Shown here: positions 42,584-51,312 of the stretch, one piece after another | How positions within the stretch are numbered: the first letter of the stretch is position 1 | Layout of the letters: each line of letters opens with the position of its first letter | Assembly: GCA_016208685.1 (NCBI GenBank) | Contig: JACQXM010000061.1 | Location: forward strand, 1 to 53,823 | Origin: Planctomycetota bacterium | GTDB lineage: Bacteria; Planctomycetota; Phycisphaerae; UBA1845 | Direction: 5' to 3' | Length of the DNA: 53,823 bases | Notes under the pieces: model-generated | Seen by the model: only the letters and a program-made list of their open reading frames with translations | The model's database searches: none | Told to the model about the DNA's origin: nothing | Made by a program: the position numbers and the translations under genes

Positions 42584-43141
42584 GTGACGCGGACTGATTC
42601 CAACGAACGTCTGGCGCGAGAGCTGCTGGCGATGCTGGCGGGTTCGTTCGCCGACATGGTCGTGGAGGTTTCGCCCAGCGAACGCTGGAAGCGGATGTGC
42701 GTCACCTTCCGCTGGCCGGGCTTTGCCGAGCTGCTGCCCGAGGAGCGGTTCCATCGCCTGGCCGCCGTCGTCCCGGAGAGTTACCGCCAAACGCAGCTCG
42801 GAGGGTTCGTCTGGCTGGAGCTGGCGCCCGGCGAGTCGCTCGATGCCTTCCTGGCACTGCCGCGCAGCGAAGATGTAGCGTCGCGTGAGGCGAGTGTGTA
42901 TGCCGCGCTGGTCCGCGCCGGCTTTTTTCCGGCCCTGGGAAAGGCGCTCGGCCCCTCGCCCGAGAAGTCCTGCGCCCGCGGGTTCGAGAAGACGGCGTCG
43001 GTGCTGGAACGCAAGAAGTTCGCGCCGGCCGGGATACGCGATGCCAAACTGATCTTCATCCGCCACGGGTCCTATTGCGACTGCCAGGCGCTCTTGGTGG
43101 CCCAACCGGCGCTGGCGCAGCAGCACGCCGGGGCGGCGTAA
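42584..43141 (+). CDS. Conserved-looking protein of unknown function
   Basis: 185 residues from the GTG at 42584 (VTRTDSNERLARELLAMLAG); the open frame extends 105 bases upstream, but this start begins the regular sequence. The protein is mixed alpha/beta without membrane segments: SERWKRMCVTFRWPGFAELL, GGFVWLELAPGESLDAFLAL, and an end with RHGSYCDCQALLVAQPALAQ. Two close cysteines (CDC) sit near the end. No family recognised. A TTGACTTTTGC box upstream (42548) resembles the one before the bifunctional nuclease gene and might be a promoter. Confidence 0.6.
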   Translation: MTRTDSNERLARELLAMLAGSFADMVVEVSPSERWKRMCVTFRWPGFAELLPEERFHRLAAVVPESYRQTQLGGFVWLELAPGESLDAFLALPRSEDVASREASVYAALVRAGFFPALGKALGPSPEKSCARGFEKTASVLERKKFAPAGIRDAKLIFIRHGSYCDCQALLVAQPALAQQHAGAA

Positions 43142-43171
43142 TCGCCGGACACCGAAGAGCGAGGTCCCGCG

Positions 43172-44299
43172 TTACGGCCGCAAGCTTTTGGCGAGTTCCG
43201 GGTTTTTGCGGGCCGAGTCGCGCAGTGCCTCGGTCATGCCATCCAACCGTGTGAACAACCGGCGGTGCGAACGGGGCTTGGCGCGGGCGAGCACATACTG
43301 GGCGATGAGCGGGAAGGTGATGGACGCGCAGGAGTACACCACGACGTTGTTCTTGTGCGCGTCCTTGAGTTTGCCCCAGCTCCGCGCCTCGCCAGGCGTG
43401 GCGCCGGAGAGCCCGCCCCAGTGCGGCGCGTCGGTGGTAAGTTGCAGGAAGTAGTCGTGCCCTCCCTTGCTGCGGTCCATGAGAATCTGGTGCAGCGTGG
43501 GCTGGGTCTGCAGGTAGAAGTTCTTCGGGGAGCCGCCGCCGATTTCCACCACGCCGTTGCTGTCGGCGTCGCGAACGATGGCCGCAGTCTCGATGACATC
43601 GAGCACGGGGCTGAGATTCACGTCGCGGCCGAAGAGCTGGGGCACGATGAGGTTCATGCCGATGGAGGAATCTCCGGGCGACGAGGTGTAGATCGGCACG
43701 TCGTGGCGGGCGGCCAGCGCCACGAACGACCGCTCCGGGTGCGGGGCGAGCTTCCACAGCGCCGTGCCCAGGTGGTGGTGCAGCTTGGCGGTCGAGAACG
43801 GCCTGCGGGTGTCGAACCCCTCGAGCGCCGCCAGGACCACGTTGTCCGTGGCCATCAGCGTCTCTTCCTCGCCGATGAAAACGTCGTAGATGCGTGCGAC
43901 GCCGCGCTCCGCCAGCTCATTGTCGTCCACCTCGGCGCTGCCCTGCACCACGGGCATGTCGAAGGCGCGGTGCAGGTCATGGTAGAGGTTGGCGCCGGTG
44001 GCGATCATGAAGTCCACGAAGCCGCGTTCGATCAGGGCGCTGAAGACGCCGCCCATGCCGATGGGGGTCATGGCGCCGGCGACGGTGACCGCTACGGTGG
44101 CGCCGGCATCGAGCATGCGGGCGTAAAGCTGCGCCCCTTCGGCCAGCCGACGGGCGTTGAAGCCGCTGGCGGCGAAAACGTTGTCCAGCATGTCGGCAAC
44201 AGACTCGTTGCCGGAAAGGGTCAGCGGGTCGATGCTGCGCCCGGAGAGCAACTCACGGCGCTGCGGACAGTCGGGCCTGGCGTGCTGGTGGGAATGCAT
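43172..44299 (-). CDS. Deoxyhypusine synthase-family protein (probable homospermidine/polyamine synthase)
   Basis: The protein has 375 residues, ATG at 44299. Typical family sequence: VAVTVAGAMTPIGMGGVFSA, DFMIATGANLYHDLHRAF, YTSSPGDSSIGMNLI, VVEIGGGSPKNFYLQTQPTL (NAD-binding and substrate site), and GATPGEARSWGKLKDAHKNN, where the Lys in SWGKL matches the catalytic lysine that forms the imine with the aminobutyl group. Bacteria lack eIF5A, so these homologues usually transfer the aminobutyl group from a polyamine to another polyamine (homospermidine-type synthesis). It is 22 bases downstream of the pyruvoyl arginine decarboxylase gene, so the two probably act in one polyamine pathway. Confidence 0.88.
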   Translation of the reverse strand: MHSHQHARPDCPQRRELLSGRSIDPLTLSGNESVADMLDNVFAASGFNARRLAEGAQLYARMLDAGATVAVTVAGAMTPIGMGGVFSALIERGFVDFMIATGANLYHDLHRAFDMPVVQGSAEVDDNELAERGVARIYDVFIGEEETLMATDNVVLAALEGFDTRRPFSTAKLHHHLGTALWKLAPHPERSFVALAARHDVPIYTSSPGDSSIGMNLIVPQLFGRDVNLSPVLDVIETAAIVRDADSNGVVEIGGGSPKNFYLQTQPTLHQILMDRSKGGHDYFLQLTTDAPHWGGLSGATPGEARSWGKLKDAHKNNVVVYSCASITFPLIAQYVLARAKPRSHRRLFTRLDGMTEALRDSARKNPELAKSLRP

Positions 44300-44321
44300 G
44301 GCTTCACCGCGGCTCGGCGAC

Positions 44322-44876
44322 CTACATGATGAGCACGGCGGCCGCCACCGCCGTGGTCCACAAGCCGTTCTTGTCGCCTTCCACGGTCTGCACCACGGCC
44401 TTGGTGCGCACCACCAGCCCCTCGGAACGATAGATGTTCTTGCGCTCCACGTAGGCGGTGTCGGGATCGAGGTCGATGCCTTGAGTGGTGGCGAGCATGG
44501 ACGCCGCCATGTCCTCCACGTAGTCGCTGCACGCTTTCTGCGTCATCCCGAAACCGTGGTGTTCCGAGATGTACCCGTGCTGCGTCTTGTCCTTGGGAAG
44601 CGCCAGGCCGATGCCGGCGCACGCCAGGCGGTTCGGTTCATTGGTCCGCGAGTCGGCGAGCACGCAGAACACGATCTCCCCCGCGGTGAGGAACTTCAGC
44701 CCCTTGTCGCGGCTGACGATCTTGCACTGCGGCGGGAAGATGCTGCTCACGCGTACCAGGTTGAAGGCGGCGATGCCCGCGTCCCGCAGCGCTTCCTCGA
44801 AGGATTGCAGATTCTGCCGGTGCTTGCCCGTGCCCTTGGTGAAGAACATCATCCGGGGAACAAGGTGGCTGTCCAA
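44322..44876 (-). CDS. Pyruvoyl-dependent arginine decarboxylase
   Basis: The protein has 184 residues. The TTG start at 44876 is supported by GTGGAGAG about six bases upstream. The proenzyme cuts itself between the two serines in LVRVSSIFPPQC (residues ~41-52), and the new N-terminal Ser becomes the pyruvoyl group. Other conserved parts are EIVFCVLADSRTNEPNRLAC, GIGLALPKD, and YISEHHGFGMTQK (with the active-site Glu region). It makes agmatine from arginine. First gene of an operon with the deoxyhypusine-synthase homologue. No agmatinase or agmatine deiminase is seen in the window. Confidence 0.92.
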   Translation of the reverse strand: MDSHLVPRMMFFTKGTGKHRQNLQSFEEALRDAGIAAFNLVRVSSIFPPQCKIVSRDKGLKFLTAGEIVFCVLADSRTNEPNRLACAGIGLALPKDKTQHGYISEHHGFGMTQKACSDYVEDMAASMLATTQGIDLDPDTAYVERKNIYRSEGLVVRTKAVVQTVEGDKNGLWTTAVAAAVLIM

Positions 44877-44925
44877 CGCTAACTCTCCACTGGCGACTCA
44901 AACGAACCACGCACGAAGGGTGCGG

Positions 44926-44953
44926 ATTGTAGCCACCGCCGCCGAGGGCACAA
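44926..44953 (-). promoter_or_regulatory. Putative promoter of the polyamine operon
   Basis: Minus strand: TTGTGC (44953-44948), 16 bases, TACAAT (44931-44926), 50 bases before the TTG start. A further TTGACA lies upstream (44979-44974) and could serve a second promoter. Confidence 0.45.
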
Positions 44954-45133
44954 CGTAGAAAATATGCCGGGGTTGTCAATCAGGTTTTTCGTGCCCGTTC
45001 GTCGGGAGCCCACCCTAGGTGCGCGGCCCCGAGGGGTCGCCGCGGCCGGCGAAGCGGCCCAACGCAACATCCGGGATCGCTTTCGCACACGCTTCCGGAG
45101 CGTCGCCGCAAACCGGCAGGCACGACGGTCGGC

Positions 45134-45985
45134 TCACACGAACACCGCCAAGGCGCAGGCGACCATGGCCGCCGTCTCGGTCCGCAGGATCGTGCCGCCC
45201 AGACGCACTACGGCCACGCCACGGGTCCGCGCCTGGGCGAGCTCCTCATCCGTCCATCCTCCCTCCGGTCCAATCAGCACGAGGAGTGTGGGACACCGCG
45301 GCGGCCCGGAATCACGGGATGGGGTTACCATGGACGTTCCCGGCGCCGCATGGGTGGGCGTGGCGTTACCGTGGTAACGGGGAAGCGGAGCCTCCTTCGC
45401 GTGGCCCGGCGGATGTCCCGGAGTGTCCTCCCCGCCCCATCGCTCTCGAAGAAAGTGAACAAACGACTCGGCCCGGTCCGTGGGATGCAACATGACGGCG
45501 GCATCGAACTCCGTAGATCGCCGCAGCACCTCACTCAGGGGCAGCGTGTCGCTGATGACCGGAAGCCAACGCCGTCCACACTGCTTGCAGGCCTCGATGG
45601 TGCGTCGCCGCCACTTATCCAGCCCGGCCGAGCTGGGCAAAGCGACCCCGCGGTGTGCGGCGACGGGCCAGACCGCCGCAACGCCCAGCTCCGTGCATTT
45701 CTCGATGAGTTGCGGCTGCCGCTCCGGTTTGGGGCTGGCAACCGCGACGGTCACCCGACGGGGCGCGTCGAAGACGTGAAGCGCGGGCGTCGCCACGCTG
45801 AGCGTGATTTCCCGCGGTTTGGCCGCGCTGACCTCGGCCGAGGCTTCGCACCCCGCCCCGTCGAAGAGGATCACGCGGTCGCCGACATGCACGCGCCGGG
45901 TCACGGCAGCGTGGTACGCCTCCGCCCCTCGGATCACCAGCCGCCCCGCCGCCAGGTCCGGACAATGCAGTCGCAACGTCCCCAC
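45134..45985 (-). CDS. rsmE: 16S rRNA (uracil-1498-N3)-methyltransferase
   Basis: The protein has 283 residues versus about 240 usual. GTG at 45985 follows TGAGGAA closely. The N-terminal PUA-like part has VTRRVHVGDRVILFDG. The SPOUT methyltransferase follows with ASPKPERQPQLIEKCTELGV (family signature), AACKQCGRR-type helix (IEACKQCGRRWLP), the knot IGPEGGWTDEEL, and VRLGGTILRTETAAMVACA, which holds SAM. An insertion of ~50 residues (about 182-233: GGEDTPGHPPGHAKEAPLPR and following) lies between the last strand before the knot and LLVLIGPEGG. It contains Pro/His/Gly-rich sequence and a perfect GTTACC/GGTAAC hairpin in the DNA. The rest is intact, so the enzyme is probably active. Confidence 0.9.
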   Translation of the reverse strand: MGTLRLHCPDLAAGRLVIRGAEAYHAAVTRRVHVGDRVILFDGAGCEASAEVSAAKPREITLSVATPALHVFDAPRRVTVAVASPKPERQPQLIEKCTELGVAAVWPVAAHRGVALPSSAGLDKWRRRTIEACKQCGRRWLPVISDTLPLSEVLRRSTEFDAAVMLHPTDRAESFVHFLRERWGGEDTPGHPPGHAKEAPLPRYHGNATPTHAAPGTSMVTPSRDSGPPRCPTLLVLIGPEGGWTDEELAQARTRGVAVVRLGGTILRTETAAMVACALAVFV

Positions 45986-46261
45986 GTTAGTTCCTCACGG
46001 CGAAAGATGTTTGCATTCTGCGCGCATCTTCCTGTGTACGAAAACGGCTCCGTTGCACCGCGACGAACCGCCCCTTCAGCATTCCGAATTCAGCATTCGA
46101 CATTCGCGGCCGCGCCCGACGTGGGCCTGCTGTGGTTGCGGCCCCCGCGGCCGCATTAGAGAGTGTAACCGCAACCCGCCGGATCCGCCCGCGCCCAGGC
46201 AGACGGCGGCGACGTCGCCGTTTGCTGGCGCCCGCGGCGCCAAGTGCCGATAGCAGTAGCG
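45986..46261. other. Spacer between rsmE and a methyltransferase gene
   Basis: Contains a CAGCATTCCGAATTCAGCAT tract (~46077), related to the CATTCCGCATTCAGCATTCC repeat near 15250. No gene seen. Confidence 0.45.
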
Positions 46262-46942
46262 ATGACCACCGCGTTTGCGAACCGCGCTGTCGCCGAGCTG
46301 TTCGACGCCGCCGCCCCCTCCTACGACCGGCAGAGCAACGCCTACACCCTGGGGCGGCGGGCGGCGGCACTGGCGGCGCTTGTGCAGGGCAGGTGCGTGG
46401 ACCTCGGCGGCGGGACCGGCGCCGTGCTGGCGCGGCTGCGCGACCGCTCGACGGCACTTCATGCGGACATCGCGCCGGGCATGTGCCGGGTGGCGCGTGG
46501 CCGGCTGGGATGCGCCACGGTCTGCTGCGATGCCGAGGCCATCCCGCTCGCCGACGACAGCTTCGACACCGTGGTCAGCGCCGAGATGATCTACTACCTG
46601 AAACACCCGCAAAGATTCCTCCGCGAGGCGCATCGCATCTTGCGCCCCGGCGGACGGTTGCTGTTGAGTACCACCAATCCCTGGATGACCTGGCTCGATC
46701 GTGGGCGGTCGCTGCTGCGGCGACTCGGGCTTTCCGGAATGTTCTTCGACGACGGGTCGCCGTCGTTCATTCCCCTGCGGCGCCTACGGCAGATGCTGCA
46801 CGAGTCCGGATTGCGCCTCGAAAGCGCGAAGCGCATCGTCGTCCTTCCCTTCGCGTGTTGCGACCGACTGAATCGGGTGCTGGAACACTCCGGTCTCAAC
46901 CACTTCGGCCTATTTCTGATCGTCGCGGCACGCAAGGTGTGA
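46262..46942 (+). CDS. Class I SAM-dependent methyltransferase
   Basis: The protein has 226 residues from the ATG at 46262 (MTTAFANRAVAELFDAAAPS); a GTG six codons upstream is also possible. The order is FDAAAPSYDRQ, motif I CVDLGGGTGAVLARL (about residues 45-59), motif II acidic ALHADIAPGM, CDAEAIPLADDSFDTVVSAE (motif IV-like), and HRILRPGGRLLLSTTNP. This is the pattern of UbiE/Bmt-type small-molecule methyltransferases (Methyltransf_11). Motif I has DLGGGTG rather than the usual DxGxGxG, which is acceptable. The substrate is unknown. Just before a phosphatase-fold gene, 193 bases apart. Confidence 0.85.
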   Translation: MTTAFANRAVAELFDAAAPSYDRQSNAYTLGRRAAALAALVQGRCVDLGGGTGAVLARLRDRSTALHADIAPGMCRVARGRLGCATVCCDAEAIPLADDSFDTVVSAEMIYYLKHPQRFLREAHRILRPGGRLLLSTTNPWMTWLDRGRSLLRRLGLSGMFFDDGSPSFIPLRRLRQMLHESGLRLESAKRIVVLPFACCDRLNRVLEHSGLNHFGLFLIVAARKV

Positions 46943-47135
46943 CGTCCCGGCGCTGCCGCCGATGGGCAGGACGTCGCGCCGCCGGAAAGGCGCGAGTTGG
47001 AATCCGGAATCCGGCATTTCCAAGGCAGAAACCCCGCTTCGGCGCGGAATTGCCCGGGATGCGACGGCCGCGTACACTGCCCTTGCGCATAAGGCGCGAC
47101 ATCCGGTAGACCCCGAACGCACAGGCTGGCCCGTG

Positions 47136-48845
47136 ATGACCACCGCAACGCATGGCGAAGCACCACCGTTGCCCGGCGAACACCGGGTAGCGCCGCGCGA
47201 GGTTCCGCCGCTCGTCGAACGCCTGCTGATCATCGGTCTCGACGGCGCCACTTTCGACGTGCTGAACCCGCTGATGGCCGAGGGGCGGATGCCGCGCCTG
47301 GCGGAGGCGGTCGCCTCTGGTGCCTCCGGCGTGCTGCGCTCCACTACGCCGCCCATCACGCCGGCGGCGTGGACCACCTTCCTCACCGGCCTGCAGCCCG
47401 GCGCCCACGGCATCATCGACTTCGAGCGCTATGACCCGCGCACCAACCGGTTGTTGCTTAACAGCACGCGCAGCCTGGACCACGTGCGGAACCTCTGGGC
47501 GCTGCTCAGCGAGCGCGGCCTGAAGGTGGGAAGCGTGAACGTGCCCATGACCTACCCGCCCACGCCCGTGAACGGGTTTCTGGTCAGCGGGTTCGAAACG
47601 CCCGGCGCCGACAGCGATTTTGTGTACCCCGCGGCGTTGAAAGGCGAGATCCTCGCCCGCTGGCCCGACCCGACGCTCCGCAGCCGGTGGAGGCGGAAGG
47701 CCTTCGGCGGGGACAAGCTGTACGCCGAGAATGTCGCCTATATGGCACGCAGCTTCCACCAGGGCGCGGCCATGACCACCTGGCTCGGCGACCGTTTCGG
47801 CTGGGACGTGCTCATGGTGGTGCTGAAGCTGGTCGACAACCTGCAACACAAGACCTGGCGCTACCTCGATCCGCGCTGGGCGCACCGCCACCCGCGGCGC
47901 ACGGAGCTGGCGAGGGAGTGCTTTGCCGAGGCGGATCGTGCCGTGGGCGAGTTGCTGGACTATGCGCGGCGGCACGGCGCCACCGTGCTGATGGTTTCCG
48001 ACCACGGCCACGGCAGCCTGGAGGGCAAGGTGCAGCCCAACCGGCTGCTCGCCGAGTGGGGCTACCTTGCGCTCCGCGGCGCCGGGGCGCAGGGGGCCAC
48101 GCGCTGGCGCCGCGCCTGGGATCGCCTCCGCGGCGGACGGGATAAATTCGCCCCCGAGGACGACGTGCTGCGCGACTTGGCCGTCGACTTCTCGCGAACA
48201 CGGGCGTGCGTGATGCACGCGGGCATGGCCGGGTTCCTGTACCTCAACCTTTGCGGACGCCAGCCCACGGGCATCGTGCCGGTCGCCGACTACGAACCCC
48301 TGCGCGACGAGTTGCGCCGCCGCCTCCTGGGCCCGGAGTGTCAGGTGCGCGACCCGCAGGGTCGGTTGATCCAGCTTTTCGAGGCGGTTCACAAGCCCGA
48401 GGAACTCTATGGGTGCACGCGCGAAGAGCAGCCGTGGATGCCCGACCTGCTCCTGATCCCCCGGGATGCACTCGCCGTGGTGCGGAAGATCCGCGGGCGC
48501 CGCCCCGTGGAGTGGCTCCCCTACCGGCGGATCGAGGGCACGCACCGCGCCGACGGCATCCTCATCGGCTGCGGGCCCGGCATCGCCGGTGCGCGGGGGT
48601 TGCGGGCGCACATCGTGGACTGCGCGCCCACGATTCTCGCCATGCTGGGGCTGCGAGTGCCGGCGAACATGCAGGGGCGCGTCCTGACGGAATTGGCGGC
48701 ACGACCGCTGCACGTCGAGCGCTGTGCCGCATCCTCCGGGGCGACCGCGTTCACTCCCGCCGCCGGCCCGGAGTCGGAGGTGTTCTCCGACGACGACCTG
48801 AAGAAGGTCACGGCGCGGTTGATGGATCTGGGCTACCTGGAGTAG
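47136..48845 (+). CDS. Alkaline-phosphatase-superfamily enzyme (type I phosphodiesterase/nucleotide pyrophosphatase-like)
   Basis: The protein has 569 residues; the ATG at 47136 is preferred over the GTG one codon upstream. The fold begins with LLIIGLDGATFDVL (metal-binding Asp). The nucleophile is the Thr in STTPPITPAAWTTFLTGLQP, followed by GAHGIIDFERYDP. Later come VGSVNVPMTYPPTPVNGFLV, VLKLVDNLQHKTWRYLD (second metal acid and His), VLMVSDHGHGSLEGKVQPNR (the D-H-G-H metal motif) and GTHRADGILIGCGPG with the last metal His. There is no signal peptide, so it is cytoplasmic or membrane associated by other means. The substrate (phosphodiester or phosphate ester) is unknown. Its last 38 bases overlap the end of the convergent VKOR gene. 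Confidence 0.85.
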   Translation: MTTATHGEAPPLPGEHRVAPREVPPLVERLLIIGLDGATFDVLNPLMAEGRMPRLAEAVASGASGVLRSTTPPITPAAWTTFLTGLQPGAHGIIDFERYDPRTNRLLLNSTRSLDHVRNLWALLSERGLKVGSVNVPMTYPPTPVNGFLVSGFETPGADSDFVYPAALKGEILARWPDPTLRSRWRRKAFGGDKLYAENVAYMARSFHQGAAMTTWLGDRFGWDVLMVVLKLVDNLQHKTWRYLDPRWAHRHPRRTELARECFAEADRAVGELLDYARRHGATVLMVSDHGHGSLEGKVQPNRLLAEWGYLALRGAGAQGATRWRRAWDRLRGGRDKFAPEDDVLRDLAVDFSRTRACVMHAGMAGFLYLNLCGRQPTGIVPVADYEPLRDELRRRLLGPECQVRDPQGRLIQLFEAVHKPEELYGCTREEQPWMPDLLLIPRDALAVVRKIRGRRPVEWLPYRRIEGTHRADGILIGCGPGIAGARGLRAHIVDCAPTILAMLGLRVPANMQGRVLTELAARPLHVERCAASSGATAFTPAAGPESEVFSDDDLKKVTARLMDLGYLE

Positions 48846-50214
48846 CGTCGGTCGACTTCAACAGGGTGTTCGTGGGACGCGGCATGTGGCGGCCCTGTTC
48901 CCAGTAGACGTTGGCCAGTTGATTCCAGAAGCGCGGTTCGAGCACGGCGAGCTCATCCACGCGGCGACCCATCACGAAGACTCCCGGCGTGCCCACCACG
49001 CCGCAGGACTTCCCCAACTCCGCATCCTCGCGAATCCGTTGCAGCACCGTGTCCGAGGCGACGGTCTCCGCGAAGGCACGCGGGTCAACGCCGGGCGGCA
49101 CGGCCTCCTCCACCTTCAGGACACCGGCGCGAAGCCGTTCCAGGTTCTCGAAGAGGTAATCGTGCACGTACCAGAACGCCTTCCCCCCGCCCAGCAGGCG
49201 GGCCGCTTCCGCCATGCGTGCCGCGGAACAGGCGTACTCGTGCATCCTGGACACCGTTTGCGGATTGCAGGCGCTATGCAGGGGGTAATGCTTGAAGACC
49301 ACGCGCAGGTTGCCGTCGAACAGCGGCTGCGCCTTCTCATCCAGGAACTTGGCCAGCGCGGCGCACTTGGGGCACTGGAAGTCGCTGAACACCACTACCG
49401 TGAGAGCCTCCTCCGCCTTGACCGCAGCCGTACGGTTCACATCATCCGCTCGAACGGTCACCTCGTACTTGGGTGCCGTCTGCCACGGGCTGAACGTGGC
49501 GTCCTTCAGGCGATCCAGCGCCGCCTTGCACTTCCCCATGCCTTCCTGGAGCGTGGCCGCCTCCATCTGCCGATTCAGCCGCCCGAGTAGCTGGTTATTC
49601 CCGTAGAAAACCAGCACCAATGCCAGAGCGGCGCACAGTCCCGTCCGCAACGAGGGGTGTTCCGGAGCCGCGGGGACGGACGCGGGTCGGGTCGATCCCT
49701 GCTTGGGCCTCTCCGCCGCCGCGGCGCCCGGGGGCCACATCAGGAAGACGCACACGGCGATCAGCACATTCAGCACATGCGTCAGCATGCACCACGGGCA
49801 CCATTCAGAAACTCGCGTGAACATGATGAAAGTGAACAGCGCGGAGAGCAGCAGCCCCAGCGCCACCAGCGACACCGGCACGATGTGCACCCAGCGCCGC
49901 CCCGCCGAGGGTCTGCCCACGACGATGAACCACACCGCCAGCAGCGAATAGTAGACCAGGCCCAGGAAGGCAACCGGCAGGTGCGGCGTCTGCGGCGGTT
50001 CGTTGGGCTGCTTGGGCGGCCAGTAGCTCCAGGCGCTGGCCAGCACCGCGGCGCAGTTAGCGCCTCCGGGCTCGGCAGTCTCCGAACATCCCCATTCGAA
50101 CCACGCGGGCCCCTGCCCGCGCGTGACGTGCTTGAGTAGCAGCGTGTAGCAGACCCACGCCGCGGCGAGGGCGAACACCACAGCGATAAACTGCACCAGT
50201 GTCGATTTCTTCAT
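48808..50214 (-). CDS. VKOR-DsbA fusion (disulfide-bond formation)
   Basis: The protein has 468 residues from the ATG at 50214 (MKKSTLVQFIAVVFAL); the open frame above it is not homologous. The N-terminal half is a vitamin K epoxide reductase module with four to five membrane helices. Its loop cysteines are GCSETAEPGGANCAAVLAS and its active-site pair is SEWCPWCMLTH (CPWC). The C-terminal half, after a helix (LCAALALVLVFYG), is a DsbA/thioredoxin-like domain with FSDFQCPKCAALAKFLDE (CPKC) and cis-Pro GTPGVFVMGRRV. The VKOR part re-oxidises the DsbA part and hands electrons to quinone, making disulfides in exported proteins. This fits the many cysteine-rich secreted proteins in the window. Gene ends overlap the convergent phosphatase gene. 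Confidence 0.92.
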   Translation of the reverse strand: MKKSTLVQFIAVVFALAAAWVCYTLLLKHVTRGQGPAWFEWGCSETAEPGGANCAAVLASAWSYWPPKQPNEPPQTPHLPVAFLGLVYYSLLAVWFIVVGRPSAGRRWVHIVPVSLVALGLLLSALFTFIMFTRVSEWCPWCMLTHVLNVLIAVCVFLMWPPGAAAAERPKQGSTRPASVPAAPEHPSLRTGLCAALALVLVFYGNNQLLGRLNRQMEAATLQEGMGKCKAALDRLKDATFSPWQTAPKYEVTVRADDVNRTAAVKAEEALTVVVFSDFQCPKCAALAKFLDEKAQPLFDGNLRVVFKHYPLHSACNPQTVSRMHEYACSAARMAEAARLLGGGKAFWYVHDYLFENLERLRAGVLKVEEAVPPGVDPRAFAETVASDTVLQRIREDAELGKSCGVVGTPGVFVMGRRVDELAVLEPRFWNQLANVYWEQGRHMPRPTNTLLKSTDATPGSPDPSTAP

Positions 50215-50376
50215 CCTTGTCACCCAGCAAGCCGATCGCCGGCACCACGCTCGACGGCGCGGGCGGATGATACGGCGCTGGCATTCACCTGTCGAACCTG
50301 CCACGTGCGCCGCCGCGGTTTCGCTCGCGGCCACATCCTTGTCAGCGCGCAGCCGACGACCTATCCTTCCCGGGCG

Positions 50377-51258
50377 ATGACCACACGGGCCAAGACCACG
50401 ATCAGCACTCTACGCGAGCGCAAGCGCGGGCAGCGCAAGATCACCATGCTCACCTGTTACGACTATGCCACCGCCCGACTCATGGAGGAGGCACAGATCG
50501 ACAGTCTGCTGGTCGGCGACACCTACGCCGAGGTCTGTCTGGGGCACGCCACCACGCTCCCCGCGTCGCTGGAGCACCTGGTTACCCTCGCCGACGCCGT
50601 CAGGCGGGGTGCTCCTTCCGCGTACCTGGTCGGGGACATGCCGTTTCTGACATACCAGGTTTGCCCAGAAGAGGCGATCCGCAACGCCGGGCTGTACATG
50701 GCGCGAGGAGGCTGCGACTGCGTGAAGGTGGAGGTCGATCGCCGCTTGGCGCGCACGGTGGAAGCGATGGCCACCGCCGCGATCCCCGTGATGGCGCATC
50801 TGGGCCTCAAGCCGCAGTCGATCCAGAGCCTCGGGGGATACAAGACGCAGGGTAAGCATGCGGCGCAGGCACAACAAATCATCGAGGACGCCAGGATCAT
50901 GGAGTCCGCGGGGGCCGTGGCCCTGCTGCTGGAGGCGGTTCCACAGGACGTGGCCGCCATCATCAGCCGCGCCACCGAGCTGCCGGTGATCGGCATCGCC
51001 TCGGGGCCGGAATGCGACGGACAGGTGCTGGTGTTCCATGACATGGTGGGGTACGGCGGAGGACACCCGCCGCGCTCCGCCAAGCAGTATGCGCACATCG
51101 GCGAGCAGCTCATCGAGGCCTTTCGCGCCTATGCCGACGAGGTGCGGCGCGGGGTGTTCCCGACCACGGAGATGAGCGTACGCATGTCCGCCGCGGAACT
51201 GGAGGCACTGCAACAATCGCTGCGTGCTGCGGCGCCGTCCGGGAGCCGCCCACCTTGA
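50377..51258 (+). CDS. panB: 3-methyl-2-oxobutanoate hydroxymethyltransferase
   Basis: The protein has 293 residues, slightly longer than the usual ~265; the ATG at 50377 (MTTRAKTTISTLRERK) is the natural start, with the frame open upstream. It transfers a hydroxymethyl group from methylene-tetrahydrofolate to ketoisovalerate, the first committed step of pantothenate/CoA synthesis. Visible: ITMLTCYDYATARLMEEAQI, DSLLVGDTYAEVCLG (metal Asp), GDMPFLTYQV, AHLGLKPQSIQSLGGYKTQG, ALLLEAVPQDVA (catalytic Glu) and GIASGPECDGQVLVFHDMVG. The usual KLEGG motif reads VKVEVD here, without the glycine pair. Followed by the bifunctional nuclease gene. Confidence 0.9.
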   Translation: MTTRAKTTISTLRERKRGQRKITMLTCYDYATARLMEEAQIDSLLVGDTYAEVCLGHATTLPASLEHLVTLADAVRRGAPSAYLVGDMPFLTYQVCPEEAIRNAGLYMARGGCDCVKVEVDRRLARTVEAMATAAIPVMAHLGLKPQSIQSLGGYKTQGKHAAQAQQIIEDARIMESAGAVALLLEAVPQDVAAIISRATELPVIGIASGPECDGQVLVFHDMVGYGGGHPPRSAKQYAHIGEQLIEAFRAYADEVRRGVFPTTEMSVRMSAAELEALQQSLRAAAPSGSRPP

Positions 51259-51282
51259 CTTTTGCGACCGCACCGATAGTGT
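51255..51282 (+). promoter_or_regulatory. Putative promoter of the bifunctional nuclease gene
   Basis: TTGACT (51255-51260), 16 bases, TAGTGT (51277-51282), 31 bases before the ATG at 51313. It begins at the stop of panB, so it may supply a separate transcript for the downstream genes. Confidence 0.4.
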
Positions 51283-51312
51283 GACCCGAGGAACCCCTGA
51301 GGAAGAACGACC

